NCBI GenBank assembly: GCA_023426855.1
Contig: JAEZBU010000419.1
Location: 1-11,427 of the forward strand
Reading direction: 5' to 3'
DNA length: 11,427 bases
From: Pseudomonadota bacterium
GTDB taxonomy: Bacteria > Pseudomonadota > Alphaproteobacteria > Rhizobiales > Hyphomicrobiaceae
A program made the position numbers and the translations under genes. The notes under the pieces were generated by a model. The model saw only the letters and a list, made by a program, of their open reading frames with translations, was not told where the DNA came from and searched no databases. This document shows positions 1-6,089 of the stretch, piece after piece (the first letter of the stretch is position 1; each line of letters starts with the position of its first letter).

Positions 1-33
1 CCCCCCGGGGGGGGGGGCGCGCGGCCCCCCCCC
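1..33. repeat. Poly-C/poly-G low-complexity tract at window edge
   Basis: The first 33 bases are six C, eleven G, a short CGCGCGG, then nine C. The G and C runs are self-complementary and could fold into a G:C hairpin. Nothing else in the window resembles it. It begins exactly at the edge, which fits an assembly or sequencing artefact at a contig end. A genuine GC-rich terminator-like element downstream of the TRAP operon is possible but less likely. Bases 34-57, up to the dctM stop, hold no recognisable element. Confidence 0.6.
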
Positions 34-57
34 ACGATTGTTTTCCTGAAAGCCCGG

Positions 58-1797
58 TCATGGCCCGTAGAGCACGCTGGGCAACCACAATGCCAAGCCT
101 GGCCAGATGTACAGGAACAGCATGCAGATAATCACGATCACCATGTAAGGCATCATGCCAAGGAAGATCTGGTTCAACGTCACATGCTTCGGAGCCACGC
201 CCTTCAGATAGAAGGCCGACATGGCAACCGGAGGCGATAGGAACGCAGCCTGCAAATTCACGAACACCAACACGCCCCACAAAATCGGGTCGATGCTGAA
301 GTGTTGAAGCAATGGCAGGAAGATCGGCACGAAGATGACAATGATCTCCGTCCATTCAAGTGGCCAGCCCAGCAGGAAAATGATGGCCTGCGACAGGATC
401 ATGAACTGGATCGGGGACAGGTTCAGCGAGAGCACCCAGCCTTCGATCAGCGCCTGTCCGCCGAGGATCGCGAATACACCGGAAAAGAGTGCCGAGCCGA
501 CGAACAACCAGCACACCATCGAGGTAGTTTTTGCTGTCAGGAACACGGCTTCCTTGGTGCGTTGCCAGGTCATCGTGCCGGCGATAATCGCGAGCACGAA
601 TGCGCCTGCTGCACCGACAGCCGCGGATTCGGTCGCCGTTGTAATGCCGAAAAGAATGACGCTGAGCACTGTTATCGTCAGCATCGCCAGCGGAAGGATC
701 GAGGTGGTCAGCAGCCTGATAACCTGCAGGCGTGCGCCATCCATATTCGCGTAGTAGCGCAGCATGGTGACCGCCATCACTGCGGTCGTGAACCAGAAGC
801 CGATCAGGAAGTTCGTTGACGGGCCCGTGTCGGTCGGCGCCTCCGGCAACGGCGTGCCGCCCAGCGGTACGAGTTCGGGCGGCATTTCTGGCGCGGACAC
901 CTGCTGATGGATGACCACGTACCACCAGATCAGAGACAGGATGCCTGTGACCAGCGCGAGCGGCACGAGAGAGAAGAGTAGGCTTTTGAAGATGTGCCAG
1001 CGCGTGATGTATCCCGTGTCGGTACTGATCTGCATGGCGTGCTGCGGCGAAATCAGCGCGCGTACCAAAGCGCCCATGAGCTTGCCTGGATAAGCCTGCT
1101 GGAACGGCGCGACCCATTCGGGCACCGGCACCTGGATCATTTCCGCTGGCGGTTTTGGTGCGATTTTCGGGTTTAGTTTTGCCCAGCCGATGATGTAGAT
1201 GAGGTAGAGGGACGACAGGAACAGACCAGGGAAGATCGCGGCGGCGTAGAGTTTGACGATCGACTGACCAGCAACCGCGGCGTAGACGATGATCATGACC
1301 GAGGGCGGTATGAGAATGCCCAGCGTCCCGCCTGCCGCAATCACGCCGGTTGCGAGCTTGATGTCGTAGCCCGCGCGGAGCATCGGGTGCAGCGCGATGA
1401 CGCCCATCAGCACGACGACCGCACCGACCAATCCCGAGGCCATGCCCCAGAACGTACACACGATCAGGGTAGCGACTGCCAGCGACGCTGGCACGTTCCG
1501 GAACGCGAGCTGGATGGAGTAGAACATGCGGTCGACAAGTGCGCCGCGCTCCATCACGTAGCCCATCAGCACAAAGAGCGGAATCGAGATCAAAACATCG
1601 TTCGTCATGGTGCCGAACGTACGCTGCACCATGAGATCGAAGACGAGGTTGTCGGCAAAGGCCTGGCCTGACTTGAAGTAAGCGATGAAGCCGAAAATGA
1701 TGCCGAGGCCCATCAACGTAAAGGCGGTGGGGAAGCCGAGCATGATTGCGACAACAATCAGGCTCAGCATCAGCAAACCGAGTGCGGGATCGCTCAT
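58..1797 (-). CDS. dctM: TRAP transporter large permease (DctM family), enlarged form
   Basis: This is the large membrane subunit of a tripartite ATP-independent periplasmic transporter, the ion-driven channel that receives solute from the DctP binding protein. The 579 residues are dominated by hydrophobic segments. Family hallmarks are GGTLGILIPPS at residues 156-166, the pseudo-repeated GITTATESAA at 384-393, and FLSPPVAMSAF near 519-529. Typical DctM proteins are about 425-440 aa. The excess is a block at about residues 210-365 between the two halves, with a Pro-rich hydrophilic part (211-265), a hydrophobic segment (about 270-296), a Pro-rich loop (301-328) and another hydrophobic segment (about 329-346). 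I recall such long forms in the 'mannitol/chloroaromatic' group of TRAP permeases, but the insert's role is unknown to me. The start codon overlaps the dctQ stop by four bases (ATGA), and GGGAAGG precedes it, so translation is probably coupled to dctQ. The TGA stop lies 24 bp from the low-complexity edge. Confidence 0.95.
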   Translation of the reverse strand: MSDPALGLLMLSLIVVAIMLGFPTAFTLMGLGIIFGFIAYFKSGQAFADNLVFDLMVQRTFGTMTNDVLISIPLFVLMGYVMERGALVDRMFYSIQLAFRNVPASLAVATLIVCTFWGMASGLVGAVVVLMGVIALHPMLRAGYDIKLATGVIAAGGTLGILIPPSVMIIVYAAVAGQSIVKLYAAAIFPGLFLSSLYLIYIIGWAKLNPKIAPKPPAEMIQVPVPEWVAPFQQAYPGKLMGALVRALISPQHAMQISTDTGYITRWHIFKSLLFSLVPLALVTGILSLIWWYVVIHQQVSAPEMPPELVPLGGTPLPEAPTDTGPSTNFLIGFWFTTAVMAVTMLRYYANMDGARLQVIRLLTTSILPLAMLTITVLSVILFGITTATESAAVGAAGAFVLAIIAGTMTWQRTKEAVFLTAKTTSMVCWLFVGSALFSGVFAILGGQALIEGWVLSLNLSPIQFMILSQAIIFLLGWPLEWTEIIVIFVPIFLPLLQHFSIDPILWGVLVFVNLQAAFLSPPVAMSAFYLKGVAPKHVTLNQIFLGMMPYMVIVIICMLFLYIWPGLALWLPSVLYGP

Positions 1798-2456
1798 TGC
1801 GGCTTACCTTCCCCCATGCCGCGCTGCCGTGCGGCTTCCTCAACACTCTTGACGTTCCGGGCTGCGAGACGGCTTTCCTCGTCAATGTGCTTGCTGTTCT
1901 GGATTTGCTGGTCGACGACATCGATCTCGTTGACATCGTGCAAACGGCTCGGCCACGAACCCGTCTTGAGGCAGGCCACGCAGCGCACGATTTCGGCAAG
2001 GCCCTGGAGCATGACCAGTGCGCCGGCAATTGGGATGATGGTTTTGAATGGATAGACCGGCGGACCGGATCCCACCGTCGTCAGTTCATTGATCCGCCAG
2101 GAATCTTCGGCGAACGACAGGCCCGCGTAGACCAGTGCTGCGATGCCGGGAATGAAAAAGCAGATGTACAGGACGAGATCGATCAAAGCCTGCATCCGTG
2201 GTTTCATCGAGCTATAGAGAAAGTCACCACGGACGTGCGCGTTTTGGGCCAGCGTGTAGGCACCGCACAGCATGAAGGCGGTGCCATACAGCATGTTGCT
2301 GCCTTCGAAGATCCAGGCTGTCGGCGCGTTCAAGATGTAACGCTTGAACACTTCGAGACAGACAACCAGCATCAGGAGGAAGATGAGCCAAGCGGCCGCT
2401 TTGCCGATCCACGTGCTGATGCCGTCGATCGTGTGAAGAAACTTTTCCAATGTCAT
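1794..2456 (-). CDS. dctQ: TRAP transporter small permease (DctQ family)
   Basis: This is the small integral-membrane subunit that pairs with DctM. The 220 residues hold four hydrophobic segments at about 21-43, 52-70, 91-113 and 137-160, as expected for DctQ. HVRGDFLYSSM (74-84) after the second segment matches the family's HVRxD-type motif. The N-terminus (MTLEKFLHTIDGISTWIGKAAAW) is the usual amphipathic DctQ start. About 55 residues after the last membrane segment form a charged, Gln/Glu/Arg-rich cytoplasmic tail (165-220), longer than in many DctQ proteins and of unknown role. GAGAGGG lies upstream of the ATG. The gene sits 111 bp after dctP, behind a stem-loop, and overlaps dctM by four bases. 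The trio is therefore one transcription unit, probably with reduced expression after dctP. Confidence 0.93.
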   Translation of the reverse strand: MTLEKFLHTIDGISTWIGKAAAWLIFLLMLVVCLEVFKRYILNAPTAWIFEGSNMLYGTAFMLCGAYTLAQNAHVRGDFLYSSMKPRMQALIDLVLYICFFIPGIAALVYAGLSFAEDSWRINELTTVGSGPPVYPFKTIIPIAGALVMLQGLAEIVRCVACLKTGSWPSRLHDVNEIDVVDQQIQNSKHIDEESRLAARNVKSVEEAARQRGMGEGKPQ

Positions 2457-2520
2457 CAGGAAAGACCCTCTCCGGCTGAGGGGCCGGTCGTAACGGGATC
2501 ACGGCCGGCAGGCATGGACA

Positions 2521-2546
2521 GGGCATCGGCATTCGCGCCGATGCCC
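2521..2546 (-). promoter_or_regulatory. Stem-loop in dctP-dctQ spacer
   Basis: A perfect 10-bp inverted repeat, GGGCATCGGC (2521-2530) with GCCGATGCCC (2537-2546), encloses a 6-base loop. It lies 22 bases beyond the dctP stop on the transcribed (minus) strand. No T run follows, so it is not a complete intrinsic terminator. It may stabilise the dctP 3' end or partly attenuate transcription into dctQM, as known for binding-protein genes at the head of transport operons. The stem is seen directly; the function is inferred. Confidence 0.6.
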
Positions 2547-2567
2547 CTGCATTTCGCGTGCGCAACG

Positions 2568-3710
2568 TCAGCCTTTCTTGGCGACGCCTTGTGGACCGAA
2601 ATAGTGATCGTAGGCCATGCGACGGCCGACCACCGTGTCCTGCTCCCACTGCGTGGCGCGACGGGCGAATGCGATCTGGCTCTCGACGATTTCCTTGAAC
2701 AGCGGATTTTCGGCCGATTTCTTCTGGGCGACCTCGTCGTAGAGCTCAAGCTGGCGCTTCAGGATCGCATCGGGGGTCTTGTAGAACGCGACCTTGTCCT
2801 GCGTGCGCATCGTCTCGTAGTCCTTGGAATAGCGGTCGATCGCTTTCCAGGACATTTCAGCCGACGCAGCATCAACGGCGCTCTCGATGATTGCCTTCAT
2901 GCTGTTGGGCAGTGCTTCATACTTGCCCTTGTTGAACATGATCTCGAACTGCTCGGCGTTCTGATGGTAGCTCTGCAGCATGCAAACCTTGGACACGTCG
3001 GGGAAGCCGAGCACCCGGTCCGAGCTGGCGTTGTTGAATTCCGCCGCATCGAGCAGACCGCGATCCATTGCCGATACGATTTCGCCGCCTGGCAATGCGT
3101 TGACGGCGGCGCCGAGCCCATTGAACAGGTCGATCGAGATGCCGACCGTGCGGTACTTGAGGCCCTTGAAGTCCTCGATCTTGGTCATCGGCTTCTTGAA
3201 CCAGCCGAGAGGCTGCGTCGGCATCGGGCCATACGGGAACGACACCACGTTGGCGCCGATCGAGTCATATAGCTTGGTCAGCAGTTCCTTGCCGCCGCCA
3301 TACTTGTGCCAGGCCAGCAGCATGTTGGCGTCCATGGCGTAGCCTGGGCCGGAACCCCACAGCGCTAGCGCGGACTGCTTGCCGTAGTGATAGACGAGAA
3401 CGCCGTGGCCGCCATCGAGCGTACCCTTCGAGACAGCATCGAGCAGGCCGAAAGCCGGTACGACAGCGCCCGCAGGCAGCACTTCGATCTTGAGATCGCC
3501 GCCGGTCATGTCATTGACCTTTTTGGCGAAGTCCAGCGCGTATTCGTGAAAAATGTCCTTTGACGGCCATGTGCTTTGCCAGCGCATTGTGACCGGGCCC
3601 TGCGCCTTGACGACGGCAGGCGCCGCAATCGCTGCGGCCGCGGCCGTCGCACCGCCCGTCAGGAATTTTCGCCGTGAATGCAGGGCTTTCGCCAGCTTCT
3701 TCGTCACCAT
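2568..3710 (-). CDS. dctP: TRAP transporter substrate-binding protein (DctP/TakP-like)
   Basis: This periplasmic solute-binding protein delivers an organic acid to DctQM. The 380 residues start with a twin-arginine leader: SRRKFL (12-17), an Ala-rich hydrophobic stretch, and a likely cleavage after VKA (residue 36). The mature part matches the DctP fold. YGPMPTQPLGWFKKP (160-174) precedes FKGLKYRTVG (181-190). Arg187 is at the position where family members hold the ligand carboxylate by a salt bridge. GGEIVSAMDRGLLDAAE (208-224) is the usual domain-crossing segment. Overall features (long 'GGG' region, GGxI...G.lDA.E) resemble TakP/LakP-type 2-oxoacid or lactate binders rather than the C4-dicarboxylate DctP of Rhodobacter, but ligand cannot be assigned. 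A strong ribosome site (GGAGG, 8 bases before ATG) supports the start. It is the first gene of dctPQM and diverges from the dehydrogenase gene at 4057. Confidence 0.93.
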   Translation of the reverse strand: MVTKKLAKALHSRRKFLTGGATAAAAAIAAPAVVKAQGPVTMRWQSTWPSKDIFHEYALDFAKKVNDMTGGDLKIEVLPAGAVVPAFGLLDAVSKGTLDGGHGVLVYHYGKQSALALWGSGPGYAMDANMLLAWHKYGGGKELLTKLYDSIGANVVSFPYGPMPTQPLGWFKKPMTKIEDFKGLKYRTVGISIDLFNGLGAAVNALPGGEIVSAMDRGLLDAAEFNNASSDRVLGFPDVSKVCMLQSYHQNAEQFEIMFNKGKYEALPNSMKAIIESAVDAASAEMSWKAIDRYSKDYETMRTQDKVAFYKTPDAILKRQLELYDEVAQKKSAENPLFKEIVESQIAFARRATQWEQDTVVGRRMAYDHYFGPQGVAKKG

Positions 3711-3724
3711 TGTGTTTCCTCCGG

Positions 3725-3758
3725 TTGTTATTGCGCCGATTGAGCGCCTTGTTATTGC
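3725..3758. repeat. Pair of 10-bp direct repeats in dctP leader
   Basis: TTGTTATTGC occurs at 3725-3734 and again at 3749-3758, 24 bp start to start. Each is close to a GCGCC (3734-3738 and 3744-3748). The pair begins 15 bases beyond the dctP start codon, in the probable 5' untranslated leader or core promoter of the minus-strand operon. The regular spacing could reflect tandem regulator sites, or chance duplication. Confidence 0.45.
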
Positions 3759-3791
3759 CGTTCAGCAGTAAATCTGGTGTCTGATAGTTTC

Positions 3792-3817
3792 AAGTCTGAA
3801 AGCCGAACATCAGACTT
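3792..3817. promoter_or_regulatory. 8-bp inverted repeat, possible operator
   Basis: AAGTCTGA (3792-3799) and TCAGACTT (3810-3817) form a perfect dyad with a 10-base spacer. The core TCTGA also occurs at 3780-3784. The three cores start at 3780, 3795 and 3810, exactly 15 bp apart. AAGTCTG recurs at 3921-3927. No T run follows on either strand, so a regulator site is more likely than a terminator. The binding protein is unknown. Confidence 0.4.
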
Positions 3818-3914
3818 TCGACGGGGGACTGCGGGATCCAGGGTGGCGCCTTTGGCACTCGCGCATTTTGCGATGCAGCAAGAGGAGCTGACGCTGGTTG
3901 ATTGTGCTCTTGGG

Positions 3915-3939
3915 CGTGTGAAGTCTGGCCGTGTGAAGT
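3915..3939. repeat. Pair of 10-bp direct repeats upstream of the dehydrogenase
   Basis: CGTGTGAAGT is repeated at 3915-3924 and 3930-3939, with 15-bp periodicity. The second copy runs into AAGTG-CTAAA-CACTT, a 5-bp dyad (3936-3950). The repeats lie just upstream of the best plus-strand promoter candidates, a usual place for activator sites. Function is inferred only from position. Confidence 0.4.
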
Positions 3940-4056
3940 GCTAAACACTTGCCGGCCTTGCCGATGTTATGATGACGGCATAAAGAAAACCGATGATGGC
4001 GAAGGGCCGCCTCGAACGCCCTATCCCGTGACCATAATTTCTACCAGGATCTCCCG

Positions 4057-5133
4057 ATGAGCATTGCAGAAGAAACCCGCCTTGTTTCGGCCAAGGCGCT
4101 TAAGGATTTTTGTGTCGAGGTGCTGGTCAAGGTCGACGTGCCCCAAGACGAGGCCGTCGAGATCATCGACAATCTGGTCGAGGCAGACCTGAGAGGCGTC
4201 GAGTCCCACGGCGTTGTGCGTATGCCAATCTACGTCCAGCGCCTGGCCGCCAAGGCGACCAATCCACGACCGAACATTCAGATCGTGCACGAAACGCCGA
4301 GCACCGCTGTCGTCGACGGCGACAATGGCATGGGGCAGATTGTGAGCATCCGTGCGATGCAGATCGCGATCGATAAGGCGCGCGCTGGCGGCGTTTGCGC
4401 CTTTGTGTCGGTGCGAAACAGCAATCATTTCGGTGCGGCGGCAGAATTCGCGAAGATGGCCTGCCGACACAACATGATCGGATTTGTGACCACCATCGGT
4501 GGGATCAATCATATGGTGCCGTGGGGTGGTGCCGAAGCGATGCTCGGCAACAATCCCTTTGCCATCGCGATGCCCGCCGGCGATGAGCGTCCGATCGTGC
4601 TCGATATGGCCTGCTCGGTCGCCGCGCGTGGAAAGATCATCGTGGCGGCCAAGGAGGGCATCGCGATTCCGCCCGATTGGGCAGTTGGTCCCGACGGTCA
4701 GCCGACCACGGATGCCGTCGAAGCGTTGAAGGGATTCGTGCAGCCGGTCGGTGGGCCGAAGGGCTATTCATTGACGCTGATGATCGGCATGCTCAGCACG
4801 ATGCTATCGGGCGCTCATTTCGGTCGCGAGGTCACGCATATGTATGACGATCTCGAGCGCCCGCAGAATATTGGCCACCTGTTCGGTGTGTTGCCTGTCG
4901 ATCTTTTCGAGGACGTGGAGCACTATAAGGCGCGCATGGACAAGGCGATCGGCGACATGCGCAACGCGCGACGGGCGCCTGGGGTTGAGCGCATTTTCCT
5001 TCCTGGCGAACGCGAGGAAATCAGCGCCGATGCTTTCAGGCGCGATGGCATTCCGCTCGGGCTTGGCGTGCTGGCGGATTTGAACGAAATGGGCAGCCTG
5101 TATGGCGCCAAACTCGTGCCCATGGACGCGTAG
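4057..5133 (+). CDS. Ldh2/MdhC-family NAD(P)-dependent 2-hydroxyacid dehydrogenase
   Basis: This cytoplasmic oxidoreductase belongs to the malate/L-lactate/ureidoglycolate dehydrogenase family (Ldh_2), which has a non-Rossmann fold and interconverts 2-hydroxyacids (or cyclic imino acids) and oxo forms. The 358 aa length is normal. Diagnostic blocks appear in order: DLRGVESHGVVRMPIY (44-59, with His51, Arg55 and Tyr59), SNHFGAA (122-128, His124), GGAEAMLGNNPFAIAMP (157-173), DMACSVAARGKI (183-194), IPPDWAVGPDGQPTTD (204-219) and VGGPKGYSLTL (231-241). All expected active-site and cofactor residues appear intact. Specificity varies widely in the family (malate, lactate, ureidoglycolate, sulfolactate, 2,3-diketogulonate, piperideine carboxylate) and cannot be read here. 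A CAGGA site 7 bases before ATG supports the start. The gene diverges from a TRAP operon; E. coli yiaK, same family, likewise sits with TRAP genes yiaMNO. The transported acid is thus a plausible substrate. Confidence 0.92.
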   Translation: MSIAEETRLVSAKALKDFCVEVLVKVDVPQDEAVEIIDNLVEADLRGVESHGVVRMPIYVQRLAAKATNPRPNIQIVHETPSTAVVDGDNGMGQIVSIRAMQIAIDKARAGGVCAFVSVRNSNHFGAAAEFAKMACRHNMIGFVTTIGGINHMVPWGGAEAMLGNNPFAIAMPAGDERPIVLDMACSVAARGKIIVAAKEGIAIPPDWAVGPDGQPTTDAVEALKGFVQPVGGPKGYSLTLMIGMLSTMLSGAHFGREVTHMYDDLERPQNIGHLFGVLPVDLFEDVEHYKARMDKAIGDMRNARRAPGVERIFLPGEREEISADAFRRDGIPLGLGVLADLNEMGSLYGAKLVPMDA

Positions 5134-5153
5134 CAGCGGGCATCGGGGCGCAA

Positions 5154-5188
5154 ATTACCCGCAGCCAGAGCAATTGGCTGCGGGTGAT
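5154..5188. terminator. Bidirectional hairpin between convergent genes
   Basis: ACCCGCAGCCA (5157-5167) pairs perfectly with TGGCTGCGGGT (5175-5185) around a 7-base loop. The stem extends by three further pairs including one G-U (5154-5156 with 5186-5188). It lies 20 bases after the dehydrogenase stop and 23 bases from the gpdQ stop, exactly where two converging transcripts need ending. U tracts are poor (AATTT on the minus side, none on the plus side), so efficiency is uncertain. A smaller hairpin, GAGACG-GTT-CGTCTC (5190-5204), follows. Confidence 0.65.
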
Positions 5189-5211
5189 GGAGACGGTTCG
5201 TCTCTCAGCCA

Positions 5212-6021
5212 TCAAGGGCCGGGCGGGAATTCGCCAATCCCGATCAATTCCGCGCCGATCTTGTCGAAGGCGTGGATGAACAGGCTGTCCTCTTGCATCA
5301 AGATGATGTTGTAGTTGGGTTCGCCTGCGGCCCAACTGCACCGCTTTTCGGGTGCATTCAGAATGATCTGGTGATTGCAGCCGCGGCCCGCCGTGAACGG
5401 GATGCCGCCCGGAAACACGCCATTCATCGGCAGGTGGATGTGCCCTAGGAACAGATGGCGGATGCCGCCTTTGTGCGCCTTCAGGATATCGAGAAACGGT
5501 TCCGGTTCGGCGAGGCAAATCTGGTCGAAATGCGCCACGCCGAAGCGCAGCGGCGGATGATGCATGAAAATGGTGGCCGGGCGGTCTTCTGCTTCGGCCA
5601 GCCGCGCCTTCAGCCAGTCCAGACGCTTCTCGCACAAGCGTCCGCCGCTCCAGCCGGTCTCATGCGTATCCAGAAAGAGCAGCCGGCCGATCCGGCCTGG
5701 CGCGTCGAGATAAGATTGAACGAACCCATTTTCGTCGACCGGGCTGTCGGGAAACCGGGCGAGGAAACTTGGCCGCCGGTCGTGATTGCCGAGCATCAGA
5801 CGCACTGGCATCGGCAGGCGCGCCGCGATCGGTGCCAGCACGTCGTAGGCTTCCGGCTCGCCGTAGTGCGTGAGATCGCCGGTGATCACCGCGAGGTCGG
5901 CGTCGGGATGGCGCTCGGCCACATCGTCCACGACGATGCGAAAACGCTCGGCGGAGTTCATGCCATAGATCGTCTCGCCGGGCGGGCGGACGTGAATATC
6001 GGTGATGTGAATGATCTTCAT
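5212..6021 (-). CDS. gpdQ: GpdQ-like binuclear metallophosphoesterase (glycerophosphodiesterase)
   Basis: This is a class III cyclic-nucleotide-type phosphodiesterase, closest by recall to Enterobacter GpdQ, which hydrolyses glycerophosphodiesters to glycerol-3-phosphate and an alcohol. The 269 aa match GpdQ's roughly 274. All metal-site motifs are present: DIH (Asp8, His10), GDLTH (Asp49), GNHD (Asn79, His80), MHHPP (His154/155) and GHIH (His194, His196). Two stretches read almost like GpdQ: DIHVRPPGETIYG (8-20) and PATIFMHHPPLRFG (148-161). There is no signal peptide, so it is probably cytoplasmic. I chose the ATG at 6021 because MKIIHITD is the canonical family start. The in-frame extension to 6075 would read through the terminator stem at 6040-6077. 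Its ribosome site is weak. It is the last gene of the ugp-like operon, consistent with hydrolysing imported glycerophosphodiesters. A CpdA-like cAMP role or general phosphodiesterase is the alternative. Confidence 0.87.
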   Translation of the reverse strand: MKIIHITDIHVRPPGETIYGMNSAERFRIVVDDVAERHPDADLAVITGDLTHYGEPEAYDVLAPIAARLPMPVRLMLGNHDRRPSFLARFPDSPVDENGFVQSYLDAPGRIGRLLFLDTHETGWSGGRLCEKRLDWLKARLAEAEDRPATIFMHHPPLRFGVAHFDQICLAEPEPFLDILKAHKGGIRHLFLGHIHLPMNGVFPGGIPFTAGRGCNHQIILNAPEKRCSWAAGEPNYNIILMQEDSLFIHAFDKIGAELIGIGEFPPGP

Positions 6022-6039
6022 GGTCAGCGTCCAATGCGC

Positions 6040-6077
6040 AAAGAAAAGCGTGCGGAACCGCATCGGGCCCCGCACGC
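6040..6077 (-). terminator. Intrinsic terminator or attenuator after first ugpB, before gpdQ
   Basis: Read on the minus strand, GCGTGCGG (6077-6070) pairs with CCGCACGC (6055-6048) around a 14-base loop, and TTTTCTTT (6047-6040) follows at once. This is the best intrinsic-terminator shape in the window. It begins 12 bases after the stop of the upstream binding-protein gene and ends 18 bases before the gpdQ ATG. It probably limits readthrough into gpdQ or defines the 3' end of the abundant ugpB message. Confidence 0.65.
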
Positions 6078-6089
6078 CTCGAAAGCTCT

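Larger units (their letters stand above)
3711..4056. promoter_or_regulatory. Divergent control region between dctP and dehydrogenase gene
   Basis: These 346 bases contain no supportable gene and must hold the promoters for both divergent units. Next to dctP lie two copies of TTGTTATTGC (3725-3734 and 3749-3758). A perfect dyad, AAGTCTGA/TCAGACTT, is at 3792-3817. A TTGC-N6-GCAA dyad (3868-3881) fits a LysR-type T-N11-A spacing. Two CGTGTGAAGT copies start 15 bp apart (3915 and 3930). A weak plus-strand promoter may be TTGCCG (3958-3963), 17 bases, then TAAAGA (3981-3986); TATGAT at 3968-3973 is another -10 candidate. CAGGA (4045-4049) is the dehydrogenase ribosome site. No regulator gene is in the window, so operator identities are guesses. 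Confidence 0.5.

Noticed and set aside
356..2029. Alternative minus-strand frame (about 557 codons) over dctM and dctQ
   Set aside because: The translation is Arg/His-rich with no membrane segments or motifs, and it overlaps the clear DctM frame throughout.
1746..3272. Long open frame on the plus strand (about 508 codons) antisense to dctQ and dctP
   Set aside because: It is Arg/His/Asp-rich with no recognisable domain, and lies opposite two well-supported genes. High-GC codon bias commonly leaves such antisense frames open.
3851..3871. Possible sigma-54 promoter, TTGGCAC followed by TTTTGC
   Set aside because: The GG and GC elements are separated by 14 bases, not the 10 required. A second candidate, TGGCCGTGTGAAGTGC (from 3926), has 11.
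6022..6075. N-terminal extension of the phosphodiesterase from an ATG at 6075 or 6063
   Set aside because: It adds 18 residues before the canonical MKIIHITD family start and would be encoded across a terminator-like stem.
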